The notes: a model not told the origin generated them from the sequence alone. A stretch of DNA of 64,000 nucleotides from Deltaproteobacteria bacterium (GCA_024279915.1 JAJRRB010000025.1:62001-126000), one strand, 5' to 3'. Numbered from the stretch's first letter, positions 27,595-36,506 are shown. A program made the numbers and translations.

Positions 27595-28401
27595 TCAGTG
27601 TCCTGCCTCGTCATGATAGGTCCTGCGAATCAACATACTGACAATTCCGCCGAAGAGGAGCAAGGCAACGGCAGCCCCGCCCCAGATCTTACGCTGGGCC
27701 AACTGCGAATCGATATCCGAGATGCCCTGCGTTATCTCTTGCAGTTCACCCTGGAAGCCATCAGTCTCCGATCGAACCTTTTCCACATCGACACTGTGGA
27801 AAAGACTGTGGTAACGGTTGCGTAGATCGAAGAGACCGCCCTCTATCTGGTCAGTGGCGATCCCGAGCTGGTGCAGCCGATCAAGGTTCTGCTCGACACT
27901 ACCGATCATCTGTTCCGTCTCGACCATGGCAGCCTTGATCTCGCCAGCGCGTCCATACTCATGACAACGGGAGCAATCCTCTTCGTTGATGAGACTGATC
28001 TCGGCCTTCTTGACAGCATGTGCGTTGTGGCAGACCACGCATTGGGCACCGCCATCTTCAACCGCCTGTCCATGAGCCGATTCGCCATAATTCTGGCGGA
28101 CGCCGACATGGCAGCGGCCGCAAAAGTCTGGAACGCTGGCGTAGTCAGGTGCGCCGATAAAGCCGCGGTCAGGACTCATCGCCATGGCAAAGTCTGTCGG
28201 GTCACCACCATGGCAGCCATGACAGGAGACGCCGTTCGCAGCATGGATGCTTTGTCGCCATTCCTCGACCGGAGTAGCCAGGCTTCCACTCTGCCCGGTA
28301 TGACATTGAATACAGACAGTCTCTTCCTGTGCCAGGGCACTGTCAACAGCGGCCAGTACCAGCAAAGAGAAAACGATGACGGAAACGAACAGTCGGATCA
28401 T
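27595..28401 (-). CDS. Membrane-anchored pentaheme cytochrome of a bc-type complex
   Basis: This 268-aa protein has a signal peptide (residues 1-24), five CXXCH motifs (CIQCH, CHGCH, CGRCH, CVVCH, CSRCH) within the first ~145 residues, a coiled-coil-like helical stretch (about residues 155-230) and a C-terminal membrane helix (WGGAAVALLLFGGIVSMLI). It overlaps the cytochrome b gene by 4 nt. It likely takes the place of cytochrome c1, receiving electrons from the Rieske protein in the periplasm. Such multiheme partners of Rieske/b complexes are known from Geobacter relatives. Its mature order (N-terminal hemes, C-terminal tail anchor) resembles cytochrome c1. Confidence 0.85.
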   Translation of the reverse strand: MIRLFVSVIVFSLLVLAAVDSALAQEETVCIQCHTGQSGSLATPVEEWRQSIHAANGVSCHGCHGGDPTDFAMAMSPDRGFIGAPDYASVPDFCGRCHVGVRQNYGESAHGQAVEDGGAQCVVCHNAHAVKKAEISLINEEDCSRCHEYGRAGEIKAAMVETEQMIGSVEQNLDRLHQLGIATDQIEGGLFDLRNRYHSLFHSVDVEKVRSETDGFQGELQEITQGISDIDSQLAQRKIWGGAAVALLLFGGIVSMLIRRTYHDEAGH

Positions 28402-29498
28402 GAGTAGTGCCCCCAGATGGAAATGCCCACAAAGAGCAAGATACCGAGCGCGTAGCAGGTCAAGAATAGCGGCCGTTTAAACGGCCGACGTTCCGCGCCT
28501 CTGTCGATGAATGGCAGCAAAGCCAGAAAAGTCATAAACGCCCCCTGAACCCCCAAGCCAATGATTTCGCTCGGGAATATCTTCAGAGCCTGGTAGGCCC
28601 ACAGGAAATACCATTCCGGTTTGATACCAGGCGGCGTTACGAACGGGTCGGCCGGTTCGAATGCCGATTCTGGAAAGAACAGGTTTGGGGCGAAGAAGAC
28701 AATCGCCAGGAAGAACGCCAGGAAGAAGCAGATGACGGCGGTGTCCTTGATCACATAGTTCGGGAAGAAGGGGATGCCGTCGTGATGCTCTTCATGCTCG
28801 AAGTGGTCAGGATGCTCCCGCGGCTGGTAGTCGGGTCCAAACGGAGCCCGGGAGATCCCGGCCCGGCGCACGCAGAACAAGTGGAAACCGATCAGCAGAC
28901 CGAGCATTAGTGGCATACCCATGACGTGGAGGGCGAAGAACCGTCCCAGGGTTGCTTCATTGACCATGCTGCCGCCGCGCAGGAAACGGACCAGATCATC
29001 TCCGATCAGGGGAATGGCGCCGGCTGCGTCAGTAGCGACCGTTGTCGCCCAGAAAGAGAGTTGGCTCCAGGGCAGCAGGTAGCCGGTCAGACAAAGGGCG
29101 AAAGCCAGGTTGAGAATAATGAAACCGGACAGCCAGGTCAGTTCTCGGGGTCTCTTGTAGCTCGCCATGAACATCACCGAGAGCATATGCAACAGCAGGG
29201 CGATGATAATGATGTTGGCCCCAACGGCATGCAGGGTCCTCATCAGCCAACCAAAGGGCACCTCGTTCATGATCCGTTCAACACTCTGAAACGCTTCCGC
29301 CGGGTTGGGCACATAATAAATCAATAGCAAGATACCGGTTGCAAACTGAATCATGAACAGGGTCAGCAGAACCGCGCCGAGCGTGTACCAGGCATTAATA
29401 TTGCGCGGCAGCAGGTATTTGGTCAGGTTCTGCTCCAAGATATCTCTGATGCCGAGACGGGTCTCGATGAAATCGATCACTTGCTTTTTCCAGTTCAT
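28398..29498 (-). CDS. Cytochrome b of a Rieske/b complex
   Basis: This 366-aa protein contains both the b6-like part (four heme-bearing helices) and the subunit IV-like part in one chain. The two His pairs are visible in RTLHAVGANIIIIALLLHML and ALHVMGMPLMLGLLIGFHLF, each spaced 14 residues. The Qo-site motif PEWY is present (IKPEWYFLWAYQAL). It oxidises menaquinol and passes electrons to the Rieske protein and low-potential hemes. It lies between the Rieske and pentaheme genes in one operon. Confidence 0.92.
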   Translation of the reverse strand: MNWKKQVIDFIETRLGIRDILEQNLTKYLLPRNINAWYTLGAVLLTLFMIQFATGILLLIYYVPNPAEAFQSVERIMNEVPFGWLMRTLHAVGANIIIIALLLHMLSVMFMASYKRPRELTWLSGFIILNLAFALCLTGYLLPWSQLSFWATTVATDAAGAIPLIGDDLVRFLRGGSMVNEATLGRFFALHVMGMPLMLGLLIGFHLFCVRRAGISRAPFGPDYQPREHPDHFEHEEHHDGIPFFPNYVIKDTAVICFFLAFFLAIVFFAPNLFFPESAFEPADPFVTPPGIKPEWYFLWAYQALKIFPSEIIGLGVQGAFMTFLALLPFIDRGAERRPFKRPLFLTCYALGILLFVGISIWGHYS

Positions 29499-29507
29499 AT
29501 CTACCTC

Positions 29508-29939
29508 CTACCCGACCAGGACTTGGTCGCCCTCGACCGTGGCCGGCAGAGAGTCAAGTGGTTTTGGGGGAGGACCACCCAGTACCTGGCCATCAGTACC
29601 GAAACGCCCGGCGTGGCATGGACATAAGCATTCTCCTTTTCCCGGTTGCCATTGGATAATACAGCCAAGATGAGTGCAGACGGCAGAGAATGCGACGAAC
29701 TGGCCCGGTGCAGGTTGCAGCACCACAGCCGGCTGACCGCGGAAACTGAAAAAATGGGCCTTGCCCAACGGGATATCAGCTTTGGCTATGGGAATTTTCG
29801 CATCTTCACCGGTTTTCTCCCTTGGGAGGAGGTAGCGCCAGACCGGCCATACAGCAAGAGCAGTAAAAGCTGCGCCGACACCGCCGAGTATGATGAAGAG
29901 AAATTTTCGCCGCTGTGGTGGCGTGACATGAGTTGTCAT
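29508..29939 (-). CDS. Rieske [2Fe-2S] protein
   Basis: Start chosen at ATG 29939 (MTTHVTPPQRRKF), with AAGGAG 5 nt upstream; the track ORF is too long. The 143-aa protein has a twin-arginine-like RRKF followed by one membrane helix (LFIILGGVGAAFTALAVWPVW), as in uncleaved Tat-exported Rieske proteins. Both cluster-binding loops are present: CTHLGC and CPCHAG, with the PP-containing Pro loop after it. It is the first gene of the Rieske-cytochrome b-pentaheme operon. Confidence 0.92.
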   Translation of the reverse strand: MTTHVTPPQRRKFLFIILGGVGAAFTALAVWPVWRYLLPREKTGEDAKIPIAKADIPLGKAHFFSFRGQPAVVLQPAPGQFVAFSAVCTHLGCIIQWQPGKGECLCPCHAGRFGTDGQVLGGPPPKPLDSLPATVEGDQVLVG

Positions 29940-30117
29940 GCAAACTCCTTGAAAAGAATGTAAATAAGGGAATAACCCGAAAAATCGGGAGAAACACAAA
30001 ACCGGGTTAATTATAGAACAACATTGAGCACTTTCAACCAAAGGAAGAAAGAATATACGGTCGTAGCCTGCTGGTATGGTGAGGGACGAACCGTATCAAT
30101 CAATTCGCTCGGTACTG

Positions 30118-30822
30118 TCAGTCGCTGATCGTAGCGTAAACAGGTATGCGTAACTCTTTTTTAGGCAGGCCCTCAACTGGCACCAGGACATAACCACTGA
30201 AACGGACCTGGCCAGGCTTGGGGGTCAATTGCAATTCAAGTGTCACTTCATCGCCACTGTCAAAAGATGCTTCGGGGCCAAAAGACGCTTCAGGCATTTT
30301 CACCACCAACTCGGTCGCAGTGGAATATGGCTTACCAAGTGACAACGGCTTCTCGCCCTGGTTGCGTAGTACAACAGTTGATGTCACGGATTTCTCAGCA
30401 ACGACCTTACCGAAATGGATCTGAGCAGGCTTGACAGCGACAGTTTCAAGAACCTTGCCCTTGATGTAAAACTGCATGACCGGACGTACCGGATCATTGC
30501 TGTAGAGGTAGATCGTTTTGGAGACGGAGCCACGAAAACGGGTGCTGTCAAAGTTAGCCTGTAACTCCCCTTTACCACCAGGCGGGAGACTTTTCTCCGA
30601 GACCAATACCGCAGTACAGCCACAGGAGCTGCGGACTCTTTCAATCTGCAGGGTTTCATCACCCTCGTTAACAAACTCAAAAACATGGCGGACTTTTTCG
30701 CCCTGAAAAACTTCCCCGAAATCGTATTTCGACTCGTTTGCTTGCAAAACAGGTGCAGCAAAAGACAAGGAGCCAGACAAAAACAGAACCACGAAGATGA
30801 CAAAACAAAGGGTTGTGCGCAT
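30118..30822 (-). CDS. Exported DUF1573 protein
   Basis: Start chosen at ATG 30822 (MRTTLCFVIFVV), with GGGAG upstream; the track ORF begins 27 codons earlier. The 234-aa protein has a signal peptide ending SFA and an immunoglobulin-like DUF1573 domain: YDFGEVFQGEKVRHVFEFVNEG and SSCGCT, the conserved CGC motif. A second beta-sandwich follows (about residues 125-230). It is likely a periplasmic structural or binding protein; no enzymatic role is expected. It is a single gene, divergent from hpt. Confidence 0.8.
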   Translation of the reverse strand: MRTTLCFVIFVVLFLSGSLSFAAPVLQANESKYDFGEVFQGEKVRHVFEFVNEGDETLQIERVRSSCGCTAVLVSEKSLPPGGKGELQANFDSTRFRGSVSKTIYLYSNDPVRPVMQFYIKGKVLETVAVKPAQIHFGKVVAEKSVTSTVVLRNQGEKPLSLGKPYSTATELVVKMPEASFGPEASFDSGDEVTLELQLTPKPGQVRFSGYVLVPVEGLPKKELRIPVYATISD

Positions 30823-30925
30823 TAGAGTTTCTCCCGACATTAAATCAGTCATTGATCTTGTTCTTCGGCTGATTATAGCATAGGATTTCTCTGCATCAGA
30901 CAAGGAACTTCATACTGCGAAAAAA

Positions 30926-30954
30926 TTGACAAAAAGCAGTCCCTTTGCTATAGA
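30926..30954 (+). promoter_or_regulatory. Sigma-70 promoter of hpt
   Basis: TTGACA (30926-30931) and TATAGA (30949-30954) are separated by 17 nt. The predicted transcription start is about 5 nt from the hpt ATG, so the mRNA would be nearly leaderless. Confidence 0.65.
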
Positions 30955-30965
30955 ATATCCGCATT

Positions 30966-31514
30966 ATGACCATCGCACCCACCCCCAAGATAAAGTTATC
31001 CTCAGAGCCACTTTTCTCCGCTGCAGAGATCGCTACAAGGATTGAAGATCTCGCCGCGCAGATTGACAAAGACTATCACGGCCGAGAAATTTTAATGATA
31101 GCCGTTCTCAAAGGCTCTTTTCTCTTTGTTGCCGATCTGATTCGCGCAGTCAAAACTCCGACTGTCATTGATTTTGTACGACTTGCCAGCTATGGCTCTG
31201 CGACCCAGTCCTCCGGAATCATTGAAGTCCGTAAAGACTTGGAGATGTCGATAAAAGATAAGGATGTGCTGGTTGTCGAAGACATCGTTGACAGTGGCCT
31301 GACTCTCGAATCACTCCGCACCATGCTACTGAACCGGCAGCCTGCCAGCCTGAGAATCTGCACCTTGATTGACAAACAATCCCAGCGTGTCACCGATGTA
31401 CCCGTTGACTACATCGGGTTTTCCATGGACGATGGTTTTATCGTCGGTTATGGACTGGATCTTGACGAAAGATATCGCGATTTGCCCGACATTCGTATCG
31501 TTGAGGGTGTCTGA
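30966..31514 (+). CDS. hpt: Hypoxanthine phosphoribosyltransferase
   Basis: This 182-aa protein matches Hpt in length and carries the PRPP-binding motif VLVVEDIVDSGLTL, the N-terminal LKGSFLFVADLIR and the C-terminal PVDYIGFSMDDGFIVGYGLD. It salvages hypoxanthine and guanine with PRPP in the cytosol. The ATG follows a strong predicted promoter so closely that no Shine-Dalgarno fits; translation may start on a leaderless mRNA. The next gene is 23 nt downstream and may be cotranscribed. Confidence 0.93.
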   Translation: MTIAPTPKIKLSSEPLFSAAEIATRIEDLAAQIDKDYHGREILMIAVLKGSFLFVADLIRAVKTPTVIDFVRLASYGSATQSSGIIEVRKDLEMSIKDKDVLVVEDIVDSGLTLESLRTMLLNRQPASLRICTLIDKQSQRVTDVPVDYIGFSMDDGFIVGYGLDLDERYRDLPDIRIVEGV

Positions 31515-31537
31515 ACCAATAGTGAGGGAGAAACTGA

Positions 31538-33250
31538 ATGATCGTTCAGTGTGAAGCATGTCAAACTCGTTTCCGTTTAGCCGATGAAAAGGTCAAGCCT
31601 GGTGGAACCAAAGTGCGCTGTTCCAAGTGCAAGGTGGTCTTCACCGTCACTCCGCCAGAACCGGAACCCATTGAAGAAACTGTCGATTTTGGCTCTTTCA
31701 ATATGGAAAAAGTCACCGAGGACTCTCCCGCCGAAACGGCCCCCTCTTCCGAGGGCCTTCAGGCTGAGGCTCCTGAACCAGAAGAGCAACCGACTCCGCC
31801 GGCCCAGGAGCCGGACAGTCCACCCGAAGCAACTGAGCAGTCTGAAAGCGCTAATCTAGACTTCAGTTCACTCGAATCGAAAATGGACAGTAATGCTGGG
31901 CAGGGGGAGGAACTTGCCGATGACTTCTCCTTTGTCGACACCAGCCAGTCAGCGGAAGACGATACGGGGACAGATTCTGACTTCTCTATGGATGGGGAAT
32001 CACAAGAAGATCCTGCTGATAAAGAGCCAACTGATTTCGGGGCTGCTTTTGAAGAAACTGAGGAGCCTGGTGGTTCCGCCGAGTTTGGCTTCAATGAAGA
32101 GCCTGGACCCGATTCGGAGACCATAGAAAGTACCGAAATAGATTTTTCATCAGAAGATTCGGCCGAGGAATCAACAGATCCTTCTGAATTCTCTTTTGAC
32201 AGTGAAGAAAAGCCGCAGGAGCAGGAGACCCCAAGTGATTTTTCTTTCGCTGACGAAGGGGATGACACAGCATTCAGCTTTGACGATACTGAAGAGGACA
32301 CTGCGCCCGCCGCAAGTGAAGAGTACAGTGAGCCGGGAGAGTTCTCTTTTGACGACGACAGTGATGATTCGGCTTCTGAATGGGGCGATGAATCTTCTGG
32401 CGATGACACCTCCTTCGACTTTGAAGAACCAAAGTTTGATACCGATGACTCCCCGGCAGAAAGCTCTGCTTCCAGTTCAGAGGATGGAGGGCTGCAGTTC
32501 GGAGAAATCAACTTTGCCAGCGAAAATGATGAAAGTGCAGATCCAGGTTTTCAAACTGACGACGATTTTTCCAAGGCTTCCATGGAGAGAAAAGAGGAGC
32601 CTGAGCTCTTCAGTCAAAGCCAACAGAACGACCCTCCACCAGCCCGCGATTATGATGACGAACCACTGCCACTACCGGTGCCACCGGCAGCAAAGAAAAG
32701 CTCTCTGTCACGCATTCTGGTACTACTCGTGCTCTTACTGGTCATTCTCGGCGGAGCAGCGGGTTTCCTTTTCATGCAGGAGGGAACCCTCAATCTGAAC
32801 ACGGTTACTAAATATTTACCGTTCTTACAGGAGTACATCGGAGAAGCACCTGTCAGCTTGCCGGGAGACCGTATCGGCATCAATATCAACGGCAGTTCTT
32901 ATGTGGACGGCAAGGCAGGACAGATGCTGGTCATTCAGGGTGCTGCTATCAATAACCACCCGAAAACCCGTTCGGCGATCATCGTAAAAGGCATTCTGCT
33001 CAATGACAAAGGCGAGCATCTTTTGCAACAAACCGTATTCTGCGGCAACAAACTCAATGATGCAGCATTACAATCCATGTCATTTGCAGTTATTGAAGAA
33101 GCGATGAACAACCAGTTTGGCGAAGGCCTATCGAATATGAATATAGCTGCAGGAGCAGAAATCCCCTTTACCATCGTCTTCCGCAATCTGCCAGCAGGAG
33201 TTGCCAACATCAATGTCGAGGTTGTTGATTCAAAACCTGGTGCAGGTTGA
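31538..33250 (+). CDS. Zinc-ribbon, acidic-repeat, single-pass membrane protein (DUF3426-like)
   Basis: This 570-aa protein has an N-terminal MJ0042-type zinc ribbon (MIVQCEACQTRFRLADEKV...CSKC). About 330 residues of very acidic, Ser/Glu/Asp-rich sequence follow, with recurring FSFDD/FDFEE/FSFADE units. A Pro/Lys-rich hinge, one membrane helix (about residues 389-410; ILVLLVLLLVILGGAAGFLF) and a C-terminal DUF3426-like beta domain (about residues 440-570) complete it. The topology puts the ribbon and acidic arm in the cytoplasm. Similar proteins are common in deltaproteobacteria, but their role is unknown. The acidic units look like a docking scaffold. Confidence 0.8.
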   Translation: MIVQCEACQTRFRLADEKVKPGGTKVRCSKCKVVFTVTPPEPEPIEETVDFGSFNMEKVTEDSPAETAPSSEGLQAEAPEPEEQPTPPAQEPDSPPEATEQSESANLDFSSLESKMDSNAGQGEELADDFSFVDTSQSAEDDTGTDSDFSMDGESQEDPADKEPTDFGAAFEETEEPGGSAEFGFNEEPGPDSETIESTEIDFSSEDSAEESTDPSEFSFDSEEKPQEQETPSDFSFADEGDDTAFSFDDTEEDTAPAASEEYSEPGEFSFDDDSDDSASEWGDESSGDDTSFDFEEPKFDTDDSPAESSASSSEDGGLQFGEINFASENDESADPGFQTDDDFSKASMERKEEPELFSQSQQNDPPPARDYDDEPLPLPVPPAAKKSSLSRILVLLVLLLVILGGAAGFLFMQEGTLNLNTVTKYLPFLQEYIGEAPVSLPGDRIGININGSSYVDGKAGQMLVIQGAAINNHPKTRSAIIVKGILLNDKGEHLLQQTVFCGNKLNDAALQSMSFAVIEEAMNNQFGEGLSNMNIAAGAEIPFTIVFRNLPAGVANINVEVVDSKPGAG

Positions 33251-33290
33251 TCCAGTCTCGGTCTTGAATTATTTATTATTGAACATAAAG

Positions 33291-33321
33291 AAGGCCGTAC
33301 CTGAACAACAGGTACGGCCTT
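33291..33321. terminator. Bidirectional intrinsic terminator
   Basis: A 13-bp perfect stem (AAGGCCGTACCTG / CAGGTACGGCCTT) with a 5-nt loop is followed by TCTCATTTTT on the plus strand and TCTTTATG on the minus. It separates the DUF3426 gene from the convergent ferredoxin gene. Confidence 0.85.
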
Positions 33322-33347
33322 CTCATTTTTACTTTTTACAGAGGTGC

Positions 33348-33518
33348 TTAGGGAGCTTCGATTGCGGCAACAGGACAACTGTCAACACAAGCACCACAGT
33401 CAGTGCATGTTGCAGCGTCGATCACGTGCACATCACCTTGCTCACTGATAGCGTCAACCGGGCAAGTGTCTGCACAGGCAGCGCAATTGATACACTCATC
33501 ATTAATTGTGTAAGCCAT
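33348..33518 (-). CDS. 2[4Fe-4S] ferredoxin (56 aa)
   Basis: This gene is below the ORF-track length limit. The 56-aa protein starts MAYTINDECINCAAC and contains two cluster motifs, CINCAACADTCP and CTDCGACVDSCP, each of the C-x2-C-x2-C-x3-CP type, the clostridial-type ferredoxin pattern. GAGGAGG lies a few bases upstream of the ATG. It would be a cytosolic low-potential electron carrier. It ends just before a shared terminator and is a single-gene unit. Confidence 0.95.
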   Translation of the reverse strand: MAYTINDECINCAACADTCPVDAISEQGDVHVIDAATCTDCGACVDSCPVAAIEAP

Positions 33519-33805
33519 GGAACATACCTCCTCTTTAGAATTTGTGATTATGAGAAACTTTTAGAGAGGGGAGTCTACCGCAACAAATAAATTCTGTCCA
33601 GCGCAAACAGACATCAATTCGCCCTTAAAATACTTGCAATTTAGTACCCCTTACATTAACCTTTCACAACATGTTTTATAGCTGTTAGCGCTTATAGAAT
33701 ATGGCTTAAGAAAAATTCAAGCATGGCTAAAAATATAAAAATAAAACGACATTTCCTTTTCTCGCTTAAAAAATAATTCACATCTGACTACTGGAGGAAG
33801 AACTT

Positions 33806-35071
33806 ATGGATATCCTGGCACTCAATTGCGGCAGTTCATCGGTAAAGTACCAGCTTTACGATTGGAAGAAAAAAGAAGTCATTGCCAAGGGCATGGTCGA
33901 GCGCGTCACTATTGGCGATTCCTTCATCATTCACGAAGTTCCAGGGCGGGAGACATATCGGGAAGAATATGAATGCCCTAATCATAAGGTCGCCATCCAT
34001 CTGATTATCAAAATTCTGGCTGACAAAGAGTACGGTGTTGTTGAGGAAATAACCCAGATTTCAGCTGTCGGCCACCGCGTCGTTCATGGCGGCGAGAAGT
34101 TCACCTGTTCAGTAACGATTGACGATGCTGTTCTGGATGCGATCAAGGAAGTTCAGCACCTGGCCCCACTGCACAATCCACCGAATATTTCCGGCATAGA
34201 GGCCGCCCAATCAGTCCTTCCAGATGTGCCTCACATTGCAATTTTTGATACAGCCTTCCATCAGACCATGCCGGAGCCAGCCTACACCTACCCATTGCCC
34301 CATGAGTGGTATAAAAAATATGGCGTGCGCCGCTATGGATTCCACGGCACCAGTCATCTTTACGTCTCCAAGCGTGCTGCGGTCATGCTCGGTAAAGACC
34401 CAAAAGAATGCAACATGATTACCATGCACATTGGTAACGGCGTCTCGCACGCAGCTATAAAAAATGGTATCTCGGTAGACACTTCCATGGGACTGACCCC
34501 GCTTGAAGGCGCGGTCATGGGTACCCGCTGTGGTGACATTGACCCTGCTATTCCAGCCTTTATCATGGGTCAGGAAGAACTCTCACCTCAGGAGATCGAT
34601 AACATCCTGAACAAGAAATCGGGAATTCTGGGGATCACGGGTCAATTCACCGACCGCCGTGATGTTATCGAAGGAGCCGAAGAAGGTGATAGCCGCTGTC
34701 AACTGGCACTTGATATCGAGGCCTACCGACTGAAGAAATACATTGGTTCTTATGCTGCAGCGACCGGCGGCATTGATGCGGTGGTTTTTACTGCTGGCGT
34801 CGGTGAGATGGGCTGGTTGATTCGCGAGAAAGCTGTAGAGGGACTTGAATTCATGGGAATCATCCTCGATAAAGAGAAGAACCGCAACACGATGACTCGC
34901 AAGACGGAGAGTGTCATTACCACTCCGGACTCCCCGGTCAAAGTTTTCGTCATCCCGACTGATGAGGAACTGGTTTTTACTGAGGATGTTGTTGCAATTC
35001 TCGAGGACACTTACACCGACCACATGAACTTTAGGTACAGTTTTTCTTCTAAGGAATTCCAACGCAAGTAA
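33806..35071 (+). CDS. ackA: Acetate kinase
   Basis: This 421-aa protein matches acetate kinase: MDILALNCGSSSVKYQLY at the N-terminus, VGHRVVHGGEKF, FDTAFHQTMP, RYGFHGTSHLYV and HIGNGVS. It interconverts acetyl phosphate/ADP and acetate/ATP in the cytosol. GGAGGAAG precedes the ATG. It is convergent with pta and shares a terminator with it, rather than being in an operon. The 287-nt upstream gap is AT-rich with possible -10 boxes (TATAGAAT near 33695) but no clear operator. Confidence 0.95.
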   Translation: MDILALNCGSSSVKYQLYDWKKKEVIAKGMVERVTIGDSFIIHEVPGRETYREEYECPNHKVAIHLIIKILADKEYGVVEEITQISAVGHRVVHGGEKFTCSVTIDDAVLDAIKEVQHLAPLHNPPNISGIEAAQSVLPDVPHIAIFDTAFHQTMPEPAYTYPLPHEWYKKYGVRRYGFHGTSHLYVSKRAAVMLGKDPKECNMITMHIGNGVSHAAIKNGISVDTSMGLTPLEGAVMGTRCGDIDPAIPAFIMGQEELSPQEIDNILNKKSGILGITGQFTDRRDVIEGAEEGDSRCQLALDIEAYRLKKYIGSYAAATGGIDAVVFTAGVGEMGWLIREKAVEGLEFMGIILDKEKNRNTMTRKTESVITTPDSPVKVFVIPTDEELVFTEDVVAILEDTYTDHMNFRYSFSSKEFQRK

Positions 35072-35093
35072 TCGTTCCTCAATTTAGGAAAAG

Positions 35094-35136
35094 AAAAAAG
35101 ACGTTCGGCAGATATATTTTGCCGAACGTCTTTTTT
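35094..35136. terminator. Strong bidirectional terminator between ackA and pta
   Basis: A 17-bp perfect stem (AAAAAAGACGTTCGGCA / TGCCGAACGTCTTTTTT) with a 9-nt loop has A and T runs on the flanks for both directions. Confidence 0.9.
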
Positions 35137-35169
35137 TTCAAATGGACAGTTTTACAGTTTTACAAACTT

Positions 35170-36171
35170 TTACCCTTGTGCCTGAACTGCGGTAATCGCC
35201 GAAACAGAAACAATATCATCAACAGAGCAACCACGTGACAGATCATTCACTGGCTTGTTAAGTCCCTGAATAATCGGGCCAACCGCTTCTGCTCCAGCAA
35301 CGCGCTCAACCAGTTTGTAACCGATGTTGCCAGCATCAAGAGTCGGGAAAATCAGGGTATTGGCTTTGCCTGCAACAGCAGAACCCGGGGCCTTTTTATC
35401 ACCAACTTTGGGCAACAGTGCAGCATCAAGCTGTAGTTCACCATCAATTTGCAGATTCGGATCAAGCCCCTTGGCAATCTCAAGAGCCTCCAACACCTTG
35501 TTGCAATCTTCGTGACTGGCGCTGCCCTTGGTTGAAAAAGAGAGCATCGCAACGCGTGCATCAGCACCAAGAAAGCTTTTGCAACTACTGGCAGTCGATA
35601 CGGCAATTTCGGCGAGGGCCTGAGCATTTGGATTCGGATTAACCGCACAGTCAGCAAAACAGAGGACGCCATTTTCATCGAAATCAGGATTCTTGGTGAC
35701 CATCAAAAAGACGGAAGAGACTGTTTTTATACCAGGTGCAGTACCGACGACTTGAAAAGCTGCACGCAGAACATCACCGGTAGTATTGAAAGCACCGGCC
35801 ACCATACCGCCAGCATCACCTCTACGAACCATCATAGCACCGAAGAAGAGGTTATCTTCTCCAGTCAGAGTCTCACGGGCCTGCTCAGGTGTCAGCCCCT
35901 TCCTTTCACGAAGTTTTACCAGCTCAGCAACATAATCTTCTAGTTGTGCTGCACTTTTCGGATCGACAAGTTCTACACCGGCCAAAGAAACACCGAGTTC
36001 GCCAGCCTTGGCTTCAAGGGCAGCGACATCACCAAGCAAGACAACTTTCGCCAAACCATCCTTAGTGATCAGCTCTGCAGCTTGAATCATGCGGTCATCA
36101 TAACTTTCGGGAAGCACCACTGTCTGGATGCTGGTGCGTGCTTTTGCTTTGATCTGGTCAACGAGATGCAT
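35170..36171 (-). CDS. pta: Phosphate acetyltransferase
   Basis: Start chosen at ATG 36171 (MHLVDQIKAKA), after GGAGGAGAG. The 333-aa protein is the short, PTA_PTB-only form, without the regulatory N-terminal domains of enterobacterial Pta. Typical motifs are VVLPESYDDRMIQAAELI, AGAFNTTGDVLRAAFQ and the C-terminal PIIQGLNKPVNDLSRGCS. It interconverts acetyl-CoA and acetyl phosphate, working with the convergent ackA product in acetate activation or excretion. Confidence 0.95.
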   Translation of the reverse strand: MHLVDQIKAKARTSIQTVVLPESYDDRMIQAAELITKDGLAKVVLLGDVAALEAKAGELGVSLAGVELVDPKSAAQLEDYVAELVKLRERKGLTPEQARETLTGEDNLFFGAMMVRRGDAGGMVAGAFNTTGDVLRAAFQVVGTAPGIKTVSSVFLMVTKNPDFDENGVLCFADCAVNPNPNAQALAEIAVSTASSCKSFLGADARVAMLSFSTKGSASHEDCNKVLEALEIAKGLDPNLQIDGELQLDAALLPKVGDKKAPGSAVAGKANTLIFPTLDAGNIGYKLVERVAGAEAVGPIIQGLNKPVNDLSRGCSVDDIVSVSAITAVQAQG

Positions 36172-36254
36172 TGCTCTCTCCTCCTTCAAACATAGTTTTA
36201 TGAATGGCTGAAAAATATACCGGATGACTCAGGAGTCGTCAACTTTTTTCCCTT

Positions 36255-36416
36255 GCAGCCTGTCGGACAATCAGGGCTGAAGCGAAAATCCGCATGTTTG
36301 AGGCCAGATCTTGGCTCATTTGAGAGTAATAGCCGTAGCTATTGGTCGAAAAGGAGCTGAGATCTGGACCAAACATACGAATTTGCAGCCAGCTTATTGA
36401 TTGTCCGACAGGCTGC
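36255..36416 (+). repeat. Fold-back repeat, copy B (MITE-like)
   Basis: The 162-bp element has termini GCAGCCTGTCGGACAATCA / TGATTGTCCGACAGGCTGC, a perfect 19-bp inverted pair, and a palindromic core AATAGCCGTAGCTATT. It lies between the pta and TonB-like start codons. The ORF track misreads it into the N-terminus of the TonB-like ORF. Confidence 0.92.
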
Positions 36417-36506
36417 TTGGCAGAAAGAAGCAGGGACGCCTTATTCCATACTGGTAGTGAATGCTTGAATTGTAATATAATGAAATGTTTTATTAATTGG
36501 GGACAC

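Noticed and set aside
31759-32511. Ser-rich antisense ORF of 250 aa
   Set aside because: It is the complement of the acidic Glu/Ser/Asp-rich arm of the DUF3426 protein and is low complexity.
33806-36171. ackA and pta as one operon
   Set aside because: They are convergent and share a strong bidirectional terminator.
36342-36506. N-terminal extension of the TonB-like protein
   Set aside because: It is translated from fold-back repeat copy B; the ATG at 36507 starts a normal membrane helix.
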